Shown: positions 11,843-23,500 of the stretch, piece by piece
How positions within the stretch are numbered: position 1 is the first letter of the stretch
Layout: every line of letters starts with the position of its first letter
Assembly: GCF_035083965.1 (NCBI RefSeq)
Contig: NC_089736.1
Coordinates: forward strand, 6,575,501-6,639,500
Direction of reading: 5' to 3'
Length of the DNA stretch: 64,000 bases
From: Branchiostoma lanceolatum
Taxonomy: Eukaryota > Chordata > Leptocardii > Amphioxiformes > Branchiostomatidae
Made by a program: the position numbers and the translations under genes
Notes under the pieces: generated by a model
Seen by the model: the letters and a program-made list of their open reading frames with translations, nothing else
Told to the model about the DNA's origin: nothing
Databases searched by the model: none

Positions 11843-12691
11843 TTATTTTCCGGCGTCCCCAGACTGTTCGTGGACATGTTTTTCATGTGCATCCAGCACG
11901 GCTACAGCCTCAGTCACCTGGAAGAGGAAAATGTAAGAATAAGGACAAGAAGCCATCGTAGCAAAGTCATCTTTCACCTAGAATCAACCATAGTTGACGT
12001 TCAAACAAGTACATTCAACACTTCTCATCTGAGTGCACAAGATAACTTTCACAGGGTTTGCTTTGGACATTATAAGGTAGTTATATCACTGTTTCATTCC
12101 ATTGACAGAATGCAGAGGCTTTGTACACTACACACCTTAGCCTTGAGACTCTCGCGACTGTCCAACATGTGTAACAACTCCGCGTTGTCGATTTCCAGAA
12201 GCATGCCGGTGATCTTACCGGCAAGTTTGGGGTGAGACTCCTGGGAACGAAAATGAAAGAAAGCTTAAAATAGATGACATCATCCACATTTACAGACTTA
12301 GGGATCTTTTGAAAATCCGTATCATCATAAAGAGGTTAGACAATTTGGTTCTGATGCCGCATTTTTGATAATCAAAATATCTGATGCAGAACTGAACTGA
12401 ACCGAGACGGGGGGCGATACCGACTTCCAATCACCTTTGACCCACTGCAGAACTGAACCGGGACGGCGGGTGACATCGACTTTCTACCACCTTTGACTCA
12501 CTGCTCACGTCACACTTTCGTAAGGTCACGCGATCGGCCGGGTCATTAATTAGTTTTAATCTTACCTCGACGATTGGAAAAATCCGTTCCCCCAACATTT
12601 GCTTTCGCTCCTGTGATGGCACAGAAGCCAAGATGGCGGCCGTCAGAGGTTCTTCTCGCAAAGCATGCTGGACGATGGCCTGCTGTTTCTC
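11843..12691 (-). CDS. PABC (MLLE) domain exons, probable 3' exons of the TRIM-like gene upstream
   Basis: Three minus-strand exons, 12566-12691, 12136-12240 and 11843-11917 (stop 11843-11845), all phase 0 at each boundary with good acceptors and donors. They encode 42, 35 and 24 residues. The first contains [20 protein letters not shown]; the second contains [18 protein letters not shown], the signature of the PABPC1 C-terminal domain, which binds PAM2 peptides; the third matches the end of the domain (EAVAVL) and finishes with a short tail. No RRM domains or other PABP exons occur anywhere in the window. The first exon is preceded on the same strand only by the SPRY exon ending at 12968, which has a GTGAGT donor in the same phase. 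I infer a B-box/FN3/SPRY-PABC fusion protein of 795 residues. Alternatives are an isolated duplicate of a PABP 3' end, or a gene with an undetected first exon. Confidence 0.75.
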
Positions 12692-12904
12692 CTATTGCCA
12701 GAATGAGGTAAGGGTTAGTGGTTTAGATATCTTGCAGACCCCAGGACTGAAGCAACTTATGATGTTGAGCTGGCAGCAGAGAATATATCAAAAGCACTAA
12801 ATAGTACAAATCGAACCTCGAAAGCACTACAAATCTGATTTCAAAAGCGCTACAAATTGGAATCGCTTCTAATCTAACCAGTTCTAACACTAACAGGCAA
12901 AAAC

Positions 12905-15900
12905 TTATTCTTTTTTTGTGGGTATTGAAGACTCCATTCTATCTAGCCCTGTTCGAGACGAACTCACCAGTCCAGTGTAGAGCTGGAGGGAGCCCTGCCA
13001 CAGAGAGAATGCCGGGTAGACCGGGTCTGTGAACGCGGTCTTGTGTGTGCAGATGGTGGTTCCCCTGTCTGCGTTGTACACGCAGATTTGCCCGGCATCG
13101 TAGTCCAAGAGTACACCGATCCTGGACGGCACAGCATCTACCTCGTGACGGGAGATGGTCGTCTCGTTTTGGTGGAACGTCTGCGTTTTCTCGTGCTGTA
13201 CAAAAGCCCACGACTTGGTCGTGTCCCGGATGTCACGGTCTCTGGGCATGCTCGCGTAAGCGACACCGACGGCGTAGTGAGAGCCAGCCCCGCTTACTTC
13301 CCAGTAGTGTTGCCCACTGGTGACATCTTTGTCCCCGAAAACTGTGTTTCCATCGGTGAAACGTGCCGGTGAACCGCCCGGCCTTTCCTCACGGTCGGTC
13401 ACCGCTACGCGCGTGTTCTGGCCGGAAAATGTCAGGAAACGCCCAGCCGTTTTCGGATCGAACCTGAACTTGAAGCCTCGCCCATCTGTCACCAGGTAGG
13501 TAACGCTTGGTAGAGATGATCCGGCCACATTTCTAGCTCGAATTTCGAACCTGTACTTCGTAGCTGGATTCAGATACCTCGCTGTGAATGAGCAGCTATG
13601 TACCACCGCGACTACTTGGGGGCCTCCGACTGTGTACCGTACCTCGTATTCATCAGCGTTGGAAACAGTTTGCCATGATATGTAAACTCCTTCCATTGAC
13701 GTGCTGCAAAGGTCGTGCAAGATTGTTGGCTGCGCTGGTGGATGTTGTACGCTAGGGGGCGCACCTACGCGAGGAGGATAAGTCGCCACTGGTACAGGCG
13801 GATGATACCCTCCAGGCGCATACGACGATACGGGTTGTACTTGCCCTTGACTTGCGGGTTGACGGGTCTTGAGCGTCCCTTGCGGTGGGCATGGGCAATA
13901 CGCTGCGGGTACTGCAGTGAACCCCGACGTTGAAGTTGGAAATGCATGGAAAGGGGGTCCATGGACAACGGGGAAACTTGGCGTACCTAAGGGTGCATGT
14001 TGTACATACGGACTCATAGCTCCAGGGAAACCGTGCGGCGAAGGGAAAACTGCAGGGACATACCTTTTATGCATGTTCATGGTTTCTACAACTTGTTTTT
14101 GCTGACTGAAGTCGACGGTTAGATTGTCGATGGAACACGCAATGTTCTCAACATCCATGCCGAATATTGGGACCATTCTCTGGATTTCTGCCATAACAGA
14201 CGCCGATGATTGCAGAAAATTAGCATGGTCTGTCTCGTTGAGTAAATCTTCTGCCTTGCTCAGTGACGCATGCGCCTTGGGGGTGTTGTCCTGAACGTCG
14301 CGTATCAGTCTCGCGAGATTTGCGGTGTCACTGTTACTGACTACCGCCAACTGGCGGTCCATCTCGGTACTGCGTCTGCTGATGCGGTCGACCAAGTCAT
14401 CGCATTCCTTCTCGATCGTGGACTTCAGTTCCGCGGCGCTGTAAAATAGAAACAATATCTATTTAGGAGAACATACACATGTTAGTAAACAAATTCCCTA
14501 TTTAATTCATCGATGTAAAATCGCAAAGGGCTTCAAAACTTGCGAGTAGATATAAAATGACAAGATGGCACCCGCGTGACGTCAAAATCCAACATGGCGG
14601 CACCCATAGACGCCGACGAAAACACAATAGGTTTTGCTATGGCAAACCTGTAATGGTCGGAAAGCATGCATGCCATTTCTCATCGTACCTGTTCTTCACA
14701 TTCTCTTGTTTCTCCTGAAGCTTACGGACTTTTTCCTCCCCATCTGTCAACCACGCCCCCAGGCGGTCCACCCCGGCCTGCAGCTCGGCCCGTCTGTGGG
14801 AGAACACCTCCTCCAGGGCCGCCATGTTGTGCTGCTTGTGTCTGCCCACCTTCTCACACAGCAGACAGACGGGAGTCAAGTCCTGTACACAGTACATCTC
14901 CACTGGTTTGGTGGGGTGGTCGGGGCACATCACGGTCTGTGAACGTTAATGAGACTTTGTAAACCTTTTGATATATCGGCAAGAAAAAGATACTTTTAAT
15001 GATTTATTTTTAGCAAAGCCTTGATCGTCGCTTATTGTAGTGACCTGCTAATTTTGACCTGTGTCCTTTCGAAAAATGACGTCAGTATTGGATCAGAGGA
15101 AGTCTGTATCAACCCCGTCCCGATTCGAAAATAGAAGGCTATCATACGGTCATGACTAGCCATACTGATCATGAGAACCAGGCATCGTAGGTGGGGTTCT
15201 TTTTTGCTTTCAGTCGTTGTACATACAGTCGTTCGTACCTTTTTAAAGGAAGTCCGTGGGTTGATCAGCTTGTGTTCGGAAAACGGTGGGCGTGGTGGGT
15301 GCGTTAGAGCCAGGCATTGTTCACAGTATCGCACCGTGCAAACCGTACAAGTTTTAACAGCTATTCTGGTGGGGTCCTCCTCACAGAGCTGACAGGGGAG
15401 TGGTTGGGACTGTTCCTCGACGCCGTTGCTTGTTGACTCCTTGCATCTGGAATAAAGGGAAAGCAATGTTTTAACCATAGCTGAAAGAGCAAAATGTAAT
15501 ATGAAAACAACAAGAAAATGATTTAAAGAAATACATGCACGTGTTTCATTCCAGAGGAACATCTAGATTCACGTTTGAAGACTGAAAAATCCTACCAGAA
15601 ACTGGCATTATCGTGACTAAACACGAACAGTGTGGAGATTGATATATAAAGTAAAACGCGTATGACAACATGTGCAAGGATTGTGCTAACAGAGTACAGC
15701 CTGAATCATAAGACTGTCTCTCCACATACCGTACTACTAGCCGTACATTCGTACAAAGCATTACAAGGTTTTCCTTAGCCGTAAAAGAGACAATGGCTAC
15801 ATACGTTTGAAGATTTCTTTCTACAAATCTAACGTATCCTTACCTGTTCTCCATGACTGGTGACTGAGAGTTAACCCCCAGCTCTTCTACTGAGTCCTGT

Positions 15901-15998
15901 CCGTCTGAAGGGCAAGGGGAGCTAGTCGTCATGTCTTCGGGGACAGGCTCACTTGTTACCGAGCCGGAATCTCCCTCTGTCTCGTTGTTTCCTTCCAT
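12905..15998 (-). CDS. RING-less TRIM-like protein: B-box1, B-box2, coiled coil, Pro-rich linker, FN3, SPRY
   Basis: Minus-strand exons are 15844-15998, 15239-15446, 14689-14936 and 12905-14438, giving 714 residues in the read-through form. The start ATG at 15998 has ACAATGG context. Residues 1-51 are acidic, rich in Ser, Thr and Glu, and contain no RING. B-box1 lies in exon 2 (CQLC, CTVC, CEQC), B-box2 in exon 3, the coiled coil at about 204-328, a Pro/His/Tyr-rich linker at about 329-440, FN3 at about 438-521 and SPRY at about 524-694. Codon 694 is followed by a consensus donor (12968|12967), so the last 20 residues and stop at 12905 may be a retained intron. A non-coding first exon ending at 16396 is likely. 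Without a RING, ligase activity is not expected; a scaffold or regulator of a RING-bearing paralogue is more likely. Confidence 0.85.
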
Positions 15999-16395
15999 TG
16001 TGTGCACTGTTTACAGAGACAACACATAAGATTCACAGGTAGTTTCAATACTACCATAAACACTCAAACCGTGTTTACACTTAACTACAGGGCTAGTGGA
16101 ATATCACATAACTGAGTTGGCTACCATTAGAATTTTGTCCCTCTACTTGTTAGCAGCTGACTTATCGGTATGCAAGTTGATTTTGGCGTTGGTTATTGTC
16201 ATGGCAACAGCTACTGCGTAATAGAGTGCCATAGAATAGTAGCTGTAACGACAAAAGCGTTCTACAACAAGTAGAACAACACGTACTGCAGGGCACTTGG
16301 GAGGACTTGTATTGTAATGCATGTCAGAAGTTTGTAGAATACCTGACTTCGTATGTTTATAGTTAGGATATAAACTTTAAGTACTACTGCCTTAC

Positions 16396-16460
16396 CTGAG
16401 TCGTCTTTGTCCGTTAGAATGTCTTCGAAACCTTGGGTTTTTCAAGTAGTGAGTGTCAGG
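16396..16460 (-). other. Probable 5' UTR exon of the RING-less TRIM-like gene
   Basis: The minus-strand sequence ends CGACTCAG|GTAAGG at 16396, a strong donor. The matching acceptor (AAACAG) lies 8 nt upstream of the ATG at 15998. The 5' boundary is not determined. Confidence 0.4.
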
Positions 16461-17023
16461 ATCTATTTGAGGAACGCTGACAAATTACATGTACCGAAAC
16501 TTCACGTGCAGCGAAACTTCCGTGTTCCCATGAGCCTTTGCGAGGTGTCAATGACCTGACGTCAAATGGGTTCGTCTTTTCGACTCTACCGTGGCCGACA
16601 GGTGCAATGAGCAACACACGCCGACGTTGGGTGCGCACACACCTACTTCGGGATCCGCACTTTCAACAACTTGAGAGAGACTCGGATACGTAACTTACAT
16701 GTAGTAACCAAACTGTAAGGAATTACGTGCCAAGTAAGAATGTCACCGTAACATCTTTGCGTATCATGATTTTTTTTCTATAAATAGCAAAGAAAGTCTT
16801 GGTACATGGTCCATGGGCCAAGACCGTTTTTGTACTGACCACCGAGAGGGACCAGCGCTACCATGAATTTTTCATTGTGAACAGATCTACATCATAGTAT
16901 GAGAAAATAAATCATTCTCTAAGTCAAAGAAATTGACTCGCCGGAACTTTCGACTGAATCTCTCGGTCTTCAGCTACCCGACCCCTGCAGACACGTGATT
17001 TTTCCGAACGTTCGACGTTTGTA

Positions 17024-17668
17024 AACTTTTGTTAACATTTGTAAACTTTTGTAAACTTTTTGTAAACTTTTGTAAACTTTTGTAAACTTTTGTAAACTTT
17101 TGTAAACTTTTGTAACCTTGTGTAAACTTGTGTAAACTTTTGTAAACTTTTGTAAACTTTTGTAATCATTTGTTAACCTTTGTAAACTTTTGTAAACATT
17201 TGTAAACTTTTGTAAACTTTTGTAAACTTTTGTAAACTTTTGTAAACTTTTGTAAACTTTTGTAAACATTTGTAAACTTTTGTAAACTTTTGTAAACTTT
17301 TGTAAACATTTGTAAACTTTTGTAAACATTTGTAAACATTTGTAAACTTTTGTAAACATTTGTAAACATTTGTAAACTTTTGTAGACATTTGTAAACTTT
17401 TGTGAACATTTGTAAACTTTTGTAAACATTTGTAAACTTTTGTAAACATTTGTAAACTTTTGTAAACTTTTGTAAACTTTTGTAAACTTTTGTGAACATT
17501 TGTAAACTTTTGTAAACATTTGTAAACTTTTGTAAACTTTTGTAAACATTTGTAAACTTTTGTAAACATTTGTAAACTTTTGTAAACATTTGTAAACTTT
17601 TTGTAAACTTCTGTAAACTTTTGTAAACATTTGCAAACTTTTGTAAACTTTTGTAAACATTTGTAATT
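17024..17668. repeat. Decamer minisatellite (TGTAAACTTT/TGTAAACATT)n
   Basis: About 64 head-to-tail copies of a 10-bp unit, mostly TGTAAACTTT, with about fifteen TGTAAACATT units interspersed and a few variants (TGTAGAC, TGTGAAC, and extra-T units near 17060 and 17600). The variant units contain GTAAACA, the forkhead (FOX) consensus core RYAAAYA. The 10-bp period is close to one DNA turn. Long minus-strand ORFs across it are artefacts of the period. Confidence 0.97.
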
Positions 17669-17877
17669 TCTACATAATTAATGCAAAAGCGCCATGATTC
17701 ATGTGTAAGTTTGTTTAAGGTGTTTATGACCAAGCATATGTTATGTAAATATGTAAGTCATTTGCATAAACAGAATAGTTCATGGAGAAATCAGGTCTAC
17801 GAACTCTTGTTTCGTTTGTATAAATGTTGTAAACGCAGTGGAAAACAAGGTGATTTTGATTTGTCAGTATAGCTTAA

Positions 17878-17968
17878 GACACTTTTTCATGGGGGACACT
17901 TTTTCATGGGGGACACTTTTTCATGGGGGACACTTTTATATGGGGGACACTTTTTCATGGGAGACACT
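17878..17968. repeat. 21-bp minisatellite, about 4-5 copies
   Basis: Unit of about 21 bp, GGGGGACACTTTTTCATG plus CTTT-type joins, present at about 17885, 17906, 17927 and 17948. The penultimate copy is altered (TATATGGG). Confidence 0.9.
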
Positions 17969-18182
17969 TGATTTCAAATCTAAGGACTCGTTGTGGACTC
18001 ATAGTCATTATGATGTAAGCTATCTAGTAGCTATATAGATCTATAATGTGTGTGCTTTTGTGGAATTTGTGTATATAACAGTTACTACGTACAACAGCAT
18101 TGACTCGGATAGGAGTCGTCTGTTCTCTGTGTTCAGCGAGCCTGAGTGCCATCCTGTTAGTTCCAGGCTCTACCTTTGTCGT

Positions 18183-18490
18183 AGGGGTGTCCCTGTGGTG
18201 TAGTGGTCTGCGCCTTTGCTACTCTGCCACATCTGGTTCAAATTACTTGGACCAGATGGACTGGGGTTCAAGCCCCACGTAGGGCACCTCTGAACAAGAG
18301 GCGCATTGAGTCATACCAAAGACTTTATAAAAATGGTACATACTTATGAAACAGTATGGAAGTTAAACACACTCCACTGCCAGTGGACTAGCCCCCTGCT
18401 GCAGTGATTGCACCACAGTGTGGCCCCAGGGCTATGAAACGGAGATGGGCACCGCCCTATACATCAATTGTGGTGTGGGAGGATTTTAAC
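18183..18490 (+). mobile_element. tRNA-derived SINE, near full length
   Basis: The head has an A-box-like GTGGTGTAGTGGTCTGCGCC and a B-box-like GGGGTTCAAGCCCC, and a tRNA-like end pairing (GTGTCCCT with AGGGCACC), with an insertion between the boxes. The body shares TCATACCAAAGACTTTATAA, CAGTATGGAAGTTAAACACA and the GGAGATGGGCACCGCC tail with 29853-30131 (minus). It is a SINE rather than a functional tRNA gene. Confidence 0.75.
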
Positions 18491-19774
18491 TTTAACTCTA
18501 CCTTTGTCGAGGTAGAACTAGCTGGAACTAGTTAAACAGGACACTCTAGTGTTCAGCAGCTCATGAATTGGGTTATTGCATGCTCCCTTTATCGAACGCT
18601 CAGAGTATTCTTGATGAAGTATGTATTAAGTGACATATTTGCTGTATCTATGTTGACCTTTTGAAATTAACTATGAAGACAAGAATCTCAGAGATGTAAG
18701 CTGTTGGTAAACCGGCACAAAGAACATTAATTGCAAACGTGACGAAGCAAAATGGGACCCCGGTTGTTTTCCCTGGACAACCTACGATGGTGGACATATA
18801 TGGCTTGTTGTCGTTGTAATACTATACATAGCAGTTGCAAATCTTATACGCAAAGCGCACTTTTAAAACGATGTACGGCATGTTTCACCCTAGGCCTGTT
18901 GTTCTGCAGTTTGAAAAATGTTCGCCAGGTGTAGCTTCTTTTCAATTTCTATATTTGGAATGGCTGGAGTCAGTCATGTCAAGAACTGTTAAAAGTCTGA
19001 CGTGTGTGGTACATGTTTCATATGTGCCTGTTTCATATAACTCTTATATTGGTCGATGATCACGAATGCTTTAGGCCCTTGAGCCACGGTAGGTTGAAAC
19101 ATATACTGTACTTTTTAATCTAACTTAATGTACAATTTGACAGGTTTGATTCGTTAGTCGGATTGGGTTCCTGTAAAATGATAAGATTGATTGTTTTTCC
19201 CAAGTCTCAAAGTCCAGCCGTGTGTGAGAATTAAAATCGATAAAAAGGCCATACTACTCTCGATGTCTCATTGGATTCCATTACGTACACGTAGCGCGGT
19301 CTAAATATGGGCTAGGTATGAGAACCTAATCTCCAAGCAGATGTGAGGACCTGACTCATACTTGGCGTTTAACGCCTGTTTTTACATCATTTAGTTAGCC
19401 TCCGTTGCAGTCCTTCCCACTAGCGATTTTTTTTTCTTCATTTTTTTTGGGGGGGCGTATCTGCTTGAGGCCCCGTATCTGCTTGGGATTCTGTTACCGC
19501 TGTGATCCTGTGTCCGCTGTATCAACTTTTCTTAACGATTTACCTCCGTTAGAAATATACTAGAATAGAATAGTAGAAAAGGGACTACGTACTAAATCAA
19601 ATAAATGTTCCAAAACAGCCGTAAAGCACCGAAGAACGAGCCAGATCCCTCCATCTGCTTAGAGATTACGAGAACCAAACGTTTTAGCAATTGCTCCTAG
19701 CCTCCTCAGCAGGCTGTACGAGTCGGGCGTATAACGTGTTTTTTTTACGGACGTTTCTGTTAGATTCTACTCGG

Positions 19775-19903
19775 TTTCTTGTAGCCAGCCTTAGTAGGCT
19801 AGCCCGAGTACCAGCCTCCGTATTGACCGCTGGCTCAAAAAAAATTCGCTTGCTAACCACGTCACAACGGAGGCCGGTACTCAGGCTATTAGTAGGCTAC
19901 AAT
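19775..19903. mobile_element. Palindromic MITE-like element
   Basis: Ends are inverted repeats: GTAGCCAGCCTTAGTAGGCT followed by AGTACCAGCCTCCG on the left, and CGGAGGCCGGTACTCAGGCT followed by AGTAGGCTAC on the right. It is non-coding. Confidence 0.7.
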
Positions 19904-20048
19904 ATCATTAAATTGATATACTTTAGGAAAAAAAGCACATTGTTCATAACGTAAGCCCCCCAAAAACCCACCTCAAATAGCCTGCTAAGCCTACATACCT
20001 CCCATGTTTCGTTCATCCTAACACGCACCCAAGAGGCTACGTTTCGAT

Positions 20049-20137
20049 AATCTCCAAGCAGATCCTACGGGGTCGGCTGGATATTGTTTGGCCAATGGAT
20101 AGTACCGTACGATCTGCTTGGAGAGGCTATCTTGCAT
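20049..20137. mobile_element. Short palindromic element with ATCTCCAAGCAGATC ends
   Basis: ATCTCCAAGCAGATC at the left and GATCTGCTTGGAGA at the right are inverted repeats. Related half-sites (GTATCTGCTTG) occur at 19457-19490 and 20318-20345 beside G-homopolymers, and at 19328. Confidence 0.65.
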
Positions 20138-20591
20138 CTATCTCTACTACTGAGTACCAGGCTCCACGGGTGGCTGGAAAAAATAGTAGAAATTGGCCAA
20201 ATAGACGGATAACATGCCAGATGAGTTAGTCCGCTAAAGGAGTTACAGTTTGCGTTTTACTATGATTTTTTTCAATTTTTTTATTTGGGGGGGGGGGCGT
20301 ACCTGATTGAGCCCCCGTATCTGCTTGGGCCCCGTATCTGCTTGGGATCGTGGTAATCGCTGTGTGGAATGTCCCTTCCTTTTGGCTGACCCAGGTGAAA
20401 GGACAACTAGCGGGGGTGTGGCCTGTAGCGCTCATGACGTCATTGTTTACCTTGAACACTCTCGCGCGCTGAGTCAGACCGGCCCACGGACCCGACCATT
20501 CACACCTACGGAACTTCCCGTCTGGCCCCGCGCTACCACATACCGACATTTTTAAACCCGACTCGGCAGCGAACGGACCATTTGTAGAACC

Positions 20592-23500
20592 ATGCCGCGA
20601 ACGTGGACGGCTTTGCTGACTTTGTGGTGTGCGGTTCAAGTTCACACGCAAATAACAGGTACGTTAACGTTACACAGTCGATCTATTGTTACTACAACAA
20701 ACACACATATGTACGGAACCATTGTGTTGGGCACAGAGCCGTTGAGCAAGGTTTTAGCCCACGTTTGTATATTTTAGGACAAGCTACGCGGTCTGGCTTT
20801 CTTCAAGACACAGCTCTTTAGCCTTCTAAACAGAGTACAGTCTTGGGTCACAAATTAAGAAGTCTTGAGAGGCCAACTTAAGGTTGTACGTTCTGTCAGC
20901 AGTTTGTTTCTATTTATAAATCCTTAAAAATCATACGGGGAAATAAAGGGTTTGTTGTGGTATTTTCAATCTAGGAAGCAAGTTTGATTTGGTTTGAGCT
21001 ATTTACAAAAGGGAGAAGTTTGGAGTGTGTCTGGGACGAGACTTTCGATACAAAATGACCATTTCAAAGGCAGAAGTTTTTGGCTCATTGAAGTCATTCA
21101 AATTCTGCATCTAGCCTGAATTCCATACTGTCTCCAGGGCCTACACATACCAGCTCCTCGGCTCCAGGGCCAACGTGTCCCCAAGGATTTTTTTACCACA
21201 GCCCTTACGGGTACTTACGGGCAAATATTTAATAGGGTTTGTTGTGGTATAATTATTATTTAGAGCCGGGGAAGCAAGCTTGGTTTGGCGTTAGCTATTT
21301 ACGAAAATGAGAAGTGAGAGTGTGTTTGGTAGTCTATGAGACTCTCGATACAAAACAAGAATTTCAAAAGCAGAAGTTTGGAGGTTCATAATGATGTGCG
21401 TTTAGCCTCGAATCCAGTCTACTACCGGGTGCCGGATACCTCGGCGGTGGAAAGCGCCTTCTGCCCCGGAGAGCACCCAGCCTAACGACGTAGACTGGAT
21501 TCCATGTTTAAATACTGTGCGTCAGACAGACTTCAGAAGTGCTGCATACGTCAACACCGCGCCCTGACCCCGATACGGCTGGTCGGTGGTGTTGATTTTA
21601 GAGCCTATTGTCACGTATAAGTGTGATCTGACACTCTGAAGGTGATAATTATGGGAGGGAGGATCATCCCCCTTCGTAAAAATCATCTCATGAGCAAACA
21701 TGGGATCCCCTAGAGACTAACACAACATCTGTTACGTATAAATATCCACGACAGCTGGGATTTGTCAGGTTTGTTCCTGTCTGTCACTTCAACATTTCTA
21801 AATAATCATGACGTATTGTAGCCTAGAGGCAGGTCGTAAGGGTTTGAGGTCTAGCTTGAGAGAAATAGCAAAATGTTTCCCATAGAATAGTTGAAGAATG
21901 AGTACGAGCAAATTTTCCATTTTTTCATTCCTTGTGTCCTCCTTTTGACAAAGGACTTGCGGAAATGATCGGATTGAATGTCTATAAACGTTTTTATTCG
22001 GCTTAAACCAAGGAGGTTCTATTTCAGAATAGAAGATCCTTGCGCAATTGCCCAAGCTGTTTGGCCTCAAGGTTTTTTAAATGTTAAAACAAAGTGGGTC
22101 GCTTCAAGAAGTTACCGGTAAGGATGTACCTAAAAAAAAGACAAAAAACAGGCAAAACAGCACGAAGACGTGTATAGCTTTCTCAGCTGTCACGTGGCTT
22201 ATCACTTATGATTGTTTGTTTACGTCGACGTTATCAACAGCTGACGTCATAAATATGCCAAAAGGGTCATCTTAAAAAGCAATCGATCTTCATCAAGCTC
22301 ATTTTGGAGGGTTTATGAAGAAGTCTTGTTTTGAAAGACGTGGTAGTTGAAGAAATATGTCAAGGACAAGGACGTGATAGCCATTCTCCTTGTAAGGCTC
22401 GTATACTATTTGGGGCAAAAGCTAGCCTCTACCAGGCTCCAGACGTGGCTGGAAAGAGTAGAAATCGGACAGATAACATGCCAGATATATGCAGAGGAGT
22501 TGGCCGGCCGATAAATACAGTTTTCCACGTCTGGAGCCAGATATAGGCTAGGCAAAAGCATGATAACTACATGTACTACGATGTTCTATGGGCTCCCAAT
22601 GTCTGGATTTTGAAGAGTGACGCTTTTAATTTGCTATATCTTTAAGTGTTTTTTCGTCATTTTTGTTGATGCATGTATAATTCTACTCTCTACTAGTCCA
22701 AGAGTAGACAGACGAAATAGGCCCACAATTTTGTAGCCTGGATGCCAGACTGTTGCCAGGGCCTACACAGTCCAACTCCTCGGCTCTAGGGCTAATTACA
22801 TGCCCCCGATGAAATTCTGCAACAAGCCCCCCTGAGAATAGATATCATAGAGATCGGGGGTCTGGTATCCAAGCTAACAATTTCGTGAACAGAGAAGAAA
22901 CGCATCCATAGATCTAGAAGGTCTAAATTGGTCCCAGAGCAAATATATGGTGGGTCTTGTCTGGCCTTCTCTGGGCAATTATTTTCCCAATTCTGGCCAA
23001 TTATTCTCTATTTCATCTGGCCCCTAGAGTCTGTTAGAGACTAGGGTAAATCCAGGAGACGTCCCACGAGGTCGCCTGAGCCACCAGGCTATAGATGAAC
23101 CTACCAAGGTCGGTTTCCCAAAGATTTCAGTAATCTGGAAACTGACCTCGGTCTGATTCCAGTGGGGCTGTCCCGGTGTTACATACCAGAAGATACTGGC
23201 CGATTACATCGTACGGTAATAAGTGAAAACCGTACTCAGTTTTAAGACAATGGATATAGAAAGGCGGCCAGAAAATGCCTGTAGTTAGTGTAATACTAGT
23301 TGTAGTTGAGTAAGAAACTATCTGCCATCTGTAAGCCCGATTATGAGTGACGCATCAGACAAGTCTGGGAATCTAGACTCTGGATATCTCCTACGTAAAA
23401 ATCAGACGACTCATGTGTCCGGCTTTCGTTTTTTGAACGGCGCCACCTTTCTTTCATTAAAATGCCAGACTAGCACTTCGTATAGATAACCTGGGTGCCA

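Larger units (their letters stand above)
16461..20591. other. Intergenic region between divergent genes
   Basis: Lies between the RING-less TRIM-like gene (minus) and the adhesion GPCR (plus). Apart from the two minisatellites, the SINE and palindromic elements described separately, no gene is recognised. ORFs at 18752-18934, 18835-19059 and 19691-19954 show no domain or splice support. Confidence 0.6.

Noticed and set aside
11786..12235. Plus-strand 149-codon ORF
   Set aside because: It is antisense to the PABC exons, which have clear homology and splice signals.
11843..12691. Processed PABP pseudogene
   Set aside because: The PABP-like frame is split by introns with good splice sites and has no stops or frameshifts, so it is not a retrocopy.
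15032..15562. 176-codon minus ORF starting at 15562
   Set aside because: Only the part 15239-15446 (B-box1) is coding; the ends run into intron on both sides.
16970..17733. Three overlapping long minus-strand ORFs (KFTNVYKSLQ-type repeats)
   Set aside because: They are translations of the 10-bp minisatellite. A stop-free 10-bp unit is open in all three frames, so length means nothing.
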